From assembly GCA_947568835.1 (NCBI GenBank), contig OX387602.1, positions 17,225,021 through 17,289,020 of the forward strand: a stretch of 64,000 nt of DNA, given 5' to 3'. Source of the DNA: Protonemura montana. Its lineage: Eukaryota; Arthropoda; Insecta; Plecoptera; Nemouridae. Positions 50,130 to 64,000 of the stretch are shown one piece after another; position 1 is the stretch's first letter; every line of letters begins with the position of its first letter. The notes below the pieces were generated by a model. That model saw nothing but the letters and a program-made list of their open reading frames with translations. It was not told the DNA's origin and searched no databases. A program made the position numbers and the translations under genes.

Positions 50130-53100
50130 TCAAAGTATAGCATTCGTCTAGGAATGAAAGCATTGATTGGTACAGATGATGTAGCACTCCTATAAGTGCG
50201 TGATCTTCGTCAGGGTAGCTCTGTAAAATAAATGTTGATTTTTTAACAAATATTAAAACCTGAAATTTGTCCATTTATTACTTGATTTGCTTATCAATCG
50301 GCTAATAGGTTGTGAGATCACCAACGTAAACCAGCACTGCGCTGGGTCAGGTATTGGATGGGTGACCATCATACACATGACGAGTTCTGCTTGAGTGAGA
50401 GGTTGAAGGAATGCAAGTTAGTAGAGCAACTTCGTTCGCCTTTCTAGTCAACTTCTAAACAGCATGGATTTGTCAAGTGATCCCGTTATTTGCGTTGTAC
50501 AGTCTTTCAGAAGGGACGTTAAGCCAGTGGTTTCCTTGGTGCTTGTCAACAGTAGTAGGCTATGTGCCGGCTCCGGGTTCTCCCTTCTAGGCTAGCGAAG
50601 GTTCATTAAAATTTACTCATTCTCCGACGCCTTTAGACAGTTGCTGCATGGTCCGTTTTAAAATCGGTGTGTCATTAAACCCCACTAATCAAATCAAGCA
50701 AATAGGCACTAATGGAATTAATTAATGTATCTACCTAGCTAATGTTCTACTGGACTGTAGAATTTGAAATATTGGTTAGTATTATATGCTAGCACCTTTT
50801 AATTAATCTAAATTAAAAAGTTTTTACCTGCTGCCTAAATTGAATTTTTTTTAACTGCAAAGCTCGCGCTAGCATCATTGAATTTTGATACAGTGCGATG
50901 TTATCAAATGTTCCGTGGATCAAAAACAGACTCTTGTTGCGCAGAAGTTCAACTTTGTCAATAACATTTGCCTTCTGGTATCCAATTAAATTGTCCTCCG
51001 GAGTGGGAAGCCCCATGTGTCGCTCGGTGTATACAGATGCTGGAAAAAAATTATGCTCATGTGACTTTTACATCTAGGTACCTAATAATTAGGTTAGTAA
51101 TGACCAAAGACCATAGATAGGCCCAATGACCTTACTGTAATAGGCCCAATCTGTGACAGGGGCAACTGCGATTCCACACTTGAAAACAGTTTCGTCGTCC
51201 TTGATTAGAGTCATCAGTGTGCTGTAGCCACCATAGCTCCAGCCCCAAATAGCCGTTCGTCGCTTGTCCAAGAATTTGTACTTTTCTAATAAATGTCTGC
51301 AATCAGAAACTTGCTTAGAGCACTATTGCAACTGGTTAAGCAATCCAGGAATCAATACAAATAATTTAATCTTTATAGTTAATTTACTTTGTGACTATGA
51401 CTTGATCCTCTACTTCCACAGAGCCAAAATTTCGGTACACCGAAAACATTGTTCGATATCCTCTCTGACCGGACCCCCGGCCGTCGATAACAGCATAAAC
51501 AATGCTTCTATTAGTTGTTAAATACCATCGCCAATCAATTTCGAAACGATCGGAAACTTGACGGGAATCTGGCCCGGCATATCTGAAAATTATAGCACCA
51601 GCTTTCACAGAATGATCGCTTAATAACCCATAGGAGATTAACTTTTCTTTTTTAATAATCATTTGTACGCACACATCAATAAGTAGCGGATACTTGGTGT
51701 TTGGATCCATGTTTGGAGGAAGCCACATTTTTACCATAGCAAACTGTCCATCAGGGACCGAAACTTTTGTTTGTATCACACGGGGCGCAGCTTTTCCATG
51801 GAGTCGATCTCTTAAGAGAAGATTGTCGTCCCACATTGTCAGAAAATCATGATCCTGTAGAATAGTAAGAGAAAAAATACCTTGTTAATTTACATTACTG
51901 ATGGTAGACACTTCTACACATTTAGATGGTTTTCCATAACTGTTTTTCATTACCTTGTTGAAGAAAGATACTTCTGGGATGTCTGGTCCAACACACTGGT
52001 ATACATAAAAAGAGTTGGAATAGCTGAAATATGCTGAACTGTACTTGCAGGCTATGCCCCCATTTACAGTTTGTATGTTGCAAGTAATGCAATCGGCTAC
52101 ATAAGGTGCCCTGTTAAACTGATCGTTCACCGCAAACATCTGCCCCCGAGATGGATCGTCTTCTTCAGTTGCAGTAAAGTAGCTGTCAACATTAAAAATT
52201 ATAAGTAGATTAATAAAGTTGAAGCATGCCCGCTTTGTAAACAGGGGTCGACTATCAAGGTTTGGTTTTCTGTGTCCTGCCACCAATCTATGACATTTTT
52301 TAAAATAGTTCTCTACCAAAAGAACAAATCGGTCAACCTATTCCCAGCTGGGGAGTTAGATTTACAGTGAACAGAAAATAATTGAACTTAATCCGATTCA
52401 CTTCTTCGTTCTTGACTCACATAATGTTGTTCTCCTCGTCCCATGCTAGAATGTCCCAGACTGTGAACGTGCCTGACGTTAGTGCAATGACCCGAGCGTC
52501 TCCTCCTTCTGCATCTCGTTCGATAAGCGTCAAATGCCTGTACTTTCCGACGCCACCCTCCTGTTCTTGGGCAGACAGGATCAGCATCCTCGTGCCGTCG
52601 TCAGAAAAACGGGGAGGACTGAATATGTCAGTCCACCCATCTGAAGTCTCCTCTTTCCAAACCTTTTGGAAAAATGTAATTAAATTGAATTAGGTTTCCT
52701 TAGGAGCTGGAAGACACAATTTGCCATTCCTTGGTGCTTGATATTTCGGTTGTTACCTCACTGCATTTAAATGTAGTGCAGTTGCAAATTTCCATGATTA
52801 TTTTGTTCTGCACCCTATTTTTCCATAGAATTACCACCTCTTCATTATTGGCCCATGTAACAGCTGCTAGTATTGGCTCACTAGAAATAAACAGGATTCT
52901 AAATGGTTACTGATGTTTTGAGAGAAAATGCACTTTTTGAGAGAAAAATATGTAAAAATCTCAGCTTGCCTACCTTAAATTCTTAGGAACAGGAATTTTT
53001 TCTATAGAAGGTTTTTCCTTGACCAATGTTTCCAAATCCACAACGTTTAACGTTACTTGTGGATTTTTAGATCCCGACTGAAAGTAATACAGGTTTTCTG

Positions 53101-55143
53101 TGAAATATTGCTAACAGGCCCAAAATTTAAGATTTTCAATTTGAATAAATGACTTCTCAACTCACTTTAGGGTACCGGAGATGAATGGTTTGGGCATACT
53201 GACTTCCTGGTTTGTTGGCATCTCCATACACTACTATTGGCTCTGTCTTCACCAGTGAATCGTTAAAAGTGGCAAATGCCAGCCTTGTTCCATTGTTGGA
53301 AAACCACATTGCTGCATTTGTGCTGAGTACCGCATCTAATTAAGCATCAAATTTGTAAAAACTAGAGCCAACAAGAAATTTTTTTTTTTAAATATCGTCC
53401 TTTAAAATTGGACCATATTGCTGTTTTATCAGTATTTCATTTTAGTCAAGCTGGATAACGATTTTGGAAAAAATAGTGTTGAGTCTTCCAGCCGTCTGTA
53501 CTGCGATTATTTCTGCCGCCATTTCATTTTGCTTCCCCTTGCAGTAATAGCCAGCAGACCTGGAAGTACTGACGTTAATGAGCTATGCATCGTAAGTACA
53601 TTACAATACCGTAGTAAATCCAGTCAGTCGCTCCGTTGTAAACTGCCCCTACGATTCCATCGCTTGTGACCGCAAACTCTGAGCTGCTGTATGCGGCCGG
53701 GCGGTAGAAGATGTTGTTTCGGTAAACGTAAGCGAGGCTATTACCAACGGTTGACCAAGATGCCAGCTGTAGCAATCCTTTGTCTCCACCTTCGCCACCA
53801 TTTTCAAGTATTGTACTTGTCCTGTGAAAAGTCCCAAGATTAAATATAAGCTGGAGACTAACAATTTCTAAAAGATCAAAAATGATTGAGACATTTTAAA
53901 AAATTCTTACTGAGCCTCTAGGTCAACTATAGAATAACGGCTAGAATAAATGTGACGAAATCTCTGAAATAAAAATAACATTTTAAATTACTGGTATGTC
54001 TAGCTGTGAGACCTTTTTTCTGATTAGATATGCTGAAGCCAAAAATACCTTTGATGAGTTGTATGAAACCAAAAGGTATTTGTGGTCTGGTGAGAGGGAA
54101 TATCTAAATTTCCGTGCAGGTATCTAGAAAACAAAATAATTAGTTGCATTTACAGTTCATTAACTGGAAAACCAAGTGTTATTAAGAAGTACGTACCTGT
54201 TTTCAAAAAGACATTATTTTTTTCAGCCATAGACTTAATCAGGGATGTAATAAATAAGTAAACATAATAGAATAGATGTAGGTAGCACCAAATATAACAG
54301 CATAGAAGTTGGTAGGTGGCAAGTATTAATGATAATTGCAGCTGCATTACATGCAAAATCGTTACCTTTTTGATGCTTTGATCTACGGCTTAATTATTCA
54401 TTGCTTGCACGTGGCCTCATGAAAGCCATTCTATTCTAACACAGGCATGCTTAATAAGATAATCAAATCTAATATTACCAACGAGTCATTGAGGATGAGA
54501 TTGGAAGACGTCAAAGTCTCCATGTCATGAAGGAAAACTTGGCCCTCTTTCGACAAGTAGGAAAATTCGGTGTCTGCAAACAACCACCCGATCAATCGAC
54601 AGGCCATCAACTTAATAATGCATATCCTTGCTTGGTCTCAATATCGGAATAAAATCCTTACCAGATTCCCATGTCCCATTAAAAAAGTGTGCCGAATATT
54701 TGTCGTTCAAAATATCTTCTAAGAGAAGAGATTCTTTAGGGGTTTCGTCCGATCTTGAAAGTCCTGCCTTCAGGACAACAACAGGAAGAACGATGAGGAA
54801 CAGGACGATGCTAAAGACACCGACGAAGGCGCAGGCAGAAATGAAGAAGCAGCGACGACTCCATGGCAGGCCCCGGACATCCTGAAGCGATGGCTATTTG
54901 TTAAGACACTTAAGATCAAGGGGTAGTAATTGACACCAATAAGAAATCATGACGCCAATCGAGAATTTCCTTCCAGCTGCAGCAGCATCGTACAAAGAGA
55001 ACTGTGCTTACCTCTTCTCGGACGTCGGTGACCAACGATCTTTGAGGTATCGTTGTCAGTCGAGAATTTTTTGAATCTTCACAATAAATCGAAAATATTT
55101 CTAGATCGCGGTGTGATATCGCCTGAGTCGATGTCGAGTCCAT
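50125..55143 (-). CDS. Dipeptidyl peptidase IV-like protein, copy A (altered substrate-binding site)
   Basis: Sixteen minus-strand exons: 55,143-55,012, 54,881-54,662, 54,573-54,479, 54,123-54,049, 53,963-53,911, 53,821-53,610, 53,335-53,166, 53,077-52,974, 52,880-52,757, 52,662-52,421, 52,182-51,954, 51,854-51,673, 51,582-51,388, 51,296-51,136, 51,039-50,828 and 50,220-50,125. They give 833 aa. The layout is a type II membrane protein: about 55 cytosolic residues, one TM (about 56-80), a beta-propeller (from FNGTWESG) and a C-terminal alpha/beta hydrolase domain. Serine peptidases of family S9B release N-terminal dipeptides. The catalytic triad is present: S698 in GWSYGGY, D777 in HGTFDN, H809 in PDEDHAL; the oxyanion Tyr is in DVYAGPDS. 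The N-terminus-binding Glu pair is replaced by D263-A264, and the DDN of HGTxDDN reads DNI. Peptidase specificity is therefore doubtful. Confidence 0.92.
50312..50700 (+). mobile_element. 5S-rRNA-derived SINE, copy B
   Basis: The head (50,312-50,370) reads GAGATCACCAACGTAAACCAG, then GCTGGGTCAG and TTGGATGGGTGACC, closely following the 3' half of 5S rRNA including internal-promoter box C. The body aligns with copy A at 33,440 over some 340 bp and ends in ATCAAATCAAGC. It lies in the last intron of DPP copy A, antisense to the gene. Confidence 0.82.
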
Positions 55144-57081
55144 TTCTGAGAACTCAAATTTCAGGAAAATCTATTGAAGATCAGACATAACACTACTAGC
55201 GTTCAAATTCCCTGTGTAATCTCAATCGATTATTCACTTATTTGCTCAATTTAGCCCCGTATGTGTGGCACCTCTTGAGCTTCTGTCTTCTTATTTCATT
55301 GGTGCCAAATATCACAGCTACTTTGTTAATGTAGGAAAGTTCAGCACTCCAAATTTCCGGGACGATATATCCAGCATAGTTCGAGTACCTTCTGTGGACG
55401 AATGCCTATTGAATATTCCTCTCAACTCAAATGGATTGCATTACGTTCGTCCCGGCCTTGGCAATGCCTCCGAGTCATTACGCTTAAAGATGATTGGGCA
55501 CCATAAGTTTTCAAATCACGAGCATCAATAGGTACGTATTACATTATCAAGTTACTCCTACAATGGTGCTTTAAGAGTTCACGGCACAATTGCTTGCTCA
55601 TTGATATTTATATTCTTTGATAGGAGCACTGTACCGTGTAATGGTGGTTGCCTACTGAATTGTTTTGATAAATTGATGTGTGGGTCTGAACCAAATAGAA
55701 AATTATGTACGACAATAGGAGGAGATGGAAATTAAATATAGTTTAGACGGGGGTAGACGCTAATAAATTTTCGGTCAGAACTCAAAAGTTTAGCAGATAT
55801 AGCAGGACATTTCTCAATGTTATTATGTTATTTACAATTCGTTCACTAATATAGTATGTTCTTTCAATTTTATTCTGTACCTCATTGAAACGTGCTGCTA
55901 TTTAGATCCACTTAATCTGAGCTCCACATGTATGCAGAACCATGCACAAGAATGCTAGTTACAAAATACTACACGTTACTTTCACGTCCTAATCGCAACA
56001 CTACGTACCTATGTATGGTTGATGAGAACCACGAACGTGCTGCAGCAAAATTAGAAAGCTTCCACGCAGCTTCGAAGGGTTTCCACTGCTACTTTTTTGT
56101 CACCGATCGTTTTATATTCACACGTGAACCACATTTATGAGACGGCATGCGAGACGTAGAAATAAATATACCTAGAAAGATACCTAATTATCCTTGAGGA
56201 GTGTAAACATGATACTCTGACGTGTATTGACCAACGGCAAACGTCCGACATCGGCTGCTCGCGAAATTTCCCCGAAATCCATCACGTTTTTGAGTTTGCT
56301 AATTTTTTAAACACTTATGCACTCTTTCACTACCCCTTGAGGTATGTAATATTGATACATACTTTATTATTTCTTACGCTTCAGACACAGAAGAGGGTGG
56401 GTGCCAGTCAACACGAATTGGTGGCAAATTCACTTAATTTAACCTACCATATTGCAACAAAAACAATGAGCACAACGCAGTGACGTTTGACTTTGGTTTG
56501 ACAAAAAATTATGTTCAAGCTCTCTGCACTCGCAAAAAGTAATCGCAAGGCGTGCAGCTATCTCATCTTAGCAGTATATCAAGCGAATAGTCAGGTAGTC
56601 ATCTTCTCATCACGTTTTTTATGTTTAATTTCTTGTTCTGTTATTGATAGGTAAATTACAGTTTAAAATATGTTAAGTTAAGCACATGTTGTATAGAAAT
56701 AACGATATATGTCACATTAAAAATACAATAAAAAACGCGGAAGTTAGCATTAACATTCTTGAAATGTACCTACCCCACATTATCAGTAGTTTATATTTTA
56801 TCAAATCCTATTTACACTCACGTTTCTAGCGATTAATGCATCGTACTCACTTAATAAATGCATCACAATAAATTAATACCAAAAATATGTGTACATTTGC
56901 AAAAAGATGTATGATACTGCAATTGATGTGCACCGCACTGAAAATTATACCGCCGCCATCGCGCCTCTTTGCGCAGCAGTTACGCGAACGCCAACCGAAT
57001 CCTGAATGACAATCGGAAGAGTTCACATTTGTTACGAATCATACTTTCTCCTAAAAGATCAACTGCACACATCGACACAAC
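55144..57081. other. Spacer between DPP copies A and B, right of A
   Basis: No supported gene. An 88-codon open frame at 55,265-55,531 is not recognisable. The stretch adjacent to 55,143 should hold the copy A promoter. Confidence 0.5.
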
Positions 57082-57685
57082 CAGGGTTGCCGGATTGGTG
57101 TCGCTAGAATGGGCGATTTGTCGCTAATTGGCCGAGTTGAAGTTGGTTTTTGCGACTTGCCCATAAAAAGTAGCATGTCGCAATTTTTGCGATTCAGACA
57201 AATGACAAGTTTCCCAGTAATAACAGTGTTTATTATTATTTTTCTTTTCATTACTGATTGTTTACTTTATTTCTCTAATGAAGAGAGCGAGCGATCATTT
57301 AAAAAAACGTGATTCCAGCACTTGCTTCTTTTCCTCGGTCAACTTTTAGTGTCAAAATATCTTTAAACGTAAATCTACCATATTTGACTCTTCATTTTTT
57401 CTCTGATATTGTAAAATCCGATTTATTTGTTACTGTTTTTGGGATATAAACTGTGGCAAAGGCACAAGTTTGAGCGTATTTGCACGGTTGTAACAGGTGT
57501 GAACTCCAGTGACCACAGCGAACACAAATACAATTTGTTATTTTCGATGTGTCATTACAATTTGTGGAAGAAGACATAAGGACATGTTAATTCTTGTCAC
57601 AAGAAAAATATGTCCTCGTGTTATGCAATTTAAAAAATGCGGGTGATTTGGGCGATCTAAAGGGCGACAGTCCCTGGCAACCCTG
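57082..57685. mobile_element. hAT-like nonautonomous element with CAGGGTTGCC ends
   Basis: Terminal inverted repeats CAGGGTTGCCGG and its complement (CTGGCAACCCTG) bound a 604-bp segment. Subterminal GTCGC/GGGCGA words are also inverted between the ends. CAGGG-type termini suit the hAT superfamily, but no perfect 8-bp target duplication was found, so the flanks may have mutated or the class may differ. No transposase frame was recognised. Confidence 0.6.
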
Positions 57686-58350
57686 CACATGTCTGCAATG
57701 CACAATAGCCGGTGTAAGAAACAATATATTAATTATTCACACCTAGCACTTTACAACTCACCTCGCTTATAGAAAGTGTAAGGAGACGGGGTTCAGAAAG
57801 AGAGGAGGACCATACTTTGTATCACCACACAATGATACTGCACTTTCAGTTAAAAGGATGCACCAGTACAGAGAGATCTTACAAGTAATAAAATGATAAT
57901 CGAACGCAATCTTAAGGCCAGCATCAGATTGACTAGTTTGCCACTAATAAACAAGCAAATCGTTCGTCGGGTCGCACATTCCAAATTCACGTCGCTTTAA
58001 GAAAATAGAGTAGTCCAGGCTTTCACAACTTCACTGTTCCAGACGCAATAAGTCGGGTCACGCGTGAATCTCACGAACACGTTTCATTTAAGTTAACGAA
58101 CAACTTTTGTTTGGACTGAGGATTTGTAAAGCAAAGAAAAACATCCAGCATCTGCAGGTTTAATTTTTCACTATTTGAAGGTTGATGATCCAAAACATCC
58201 TCCAAAACTCCAAGAATCGGTTCGCGGGGTCTTCTCCCAAATTCAACTGGGTCGGCTAATGATCCACCAAAATCGATCCTGCGATTCTGGCACGGATGAA
58301 GATGCAGAACCAGAAACGAAATCAAACAGACAATATTAGGCTCGGAGTGG
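57686..58350. other. Spacer downstream of DPP copy B
   Basis: No gene recognised; probably includes the copy B 3' UTR. Confidence 0.45.
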
Positions 58351-63968
<5,618 letters not shown>

Positions 63969-64000
63969 CTGGAGAACGAAACGGAACACACATTGAGAAA

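Overview
This is arthropod nuclear DNA, most likely from an insect. The evidence is spliced genes with short phase-consistent exons, a cluster of EcKinase-like (CHK-type) kinase genes, insect-like mRpS25 and GTSF1-type proteins, and a dense load of transposon remnants. I cannot name the species. There is no bacterial gene organisation, operon, CRISPR array or complete virus. Gene models were built by hand: GT-AG (or GC-AG) sites were placed by reading phase and by known family alignments, and all exon phases close.

Layout. (1) Bases 1-20,500 are a gene desert. No convincing coding exon was found; it holds simple repeats, a 558-bp imperfect inverted repeat and a dispersed 15-mer. (2) 20,578-24,460 (+) is a six-exon LRRC43-like leucine-rich-repeat gene, a family linked to axonemes. 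(3) 25,716-32,629 (+) is a thirteen-exon SLC6 Na+/Cl- coupled transporter of the GABA/taurine/creatine/glycine type. (4) 32,955-41,012 (-) is a tandem array of three EcKinase-like genes. Two are intact, with identical exon lengths (807/222/207 nt) and the same GC-AG second intron. The third is a decayed pseudogene bordered by a hAT-like element and containing a Harbinger-like MITE. (5) 42,738-44,796 (-) is a complete five-exon GTSF1/Asterix-like gene with two CHHC zinc fingers, a piRNA-pathway family. (6) 44,900-48,400 is a mobile-element patch: a tRNA-like sequence between inverted repeats, a frameshifted THAP-domain fragment and a dead LINE. (7) 49,303-50,081 (+) is mRpS25. (8) 50,125-63,968 (-) is a tandem pair of dipeptidyl-peptidase-IV-like genes. 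The first (A) is complete at 833 aa; the second (B) is cut by the window edge at its 5' end.

The genes look functionally unrelated, as is normal for an animal locus. The exceptions are the two tandem families, where paralogues can be compared directly. The sharpest result is that DPP copy A keeps the Ser/Asp/His triad but has lost the paired glutamates that bind the substrate N-terminus, whereas copy B keeps them. Other points of interest are two copies of a 5S-rRNA-derived SINE, the IR-bounded tRNA-like element, the large foldback element, and the hAT insertion whose target-site duplication contains the stop codon of the third kinase copy.
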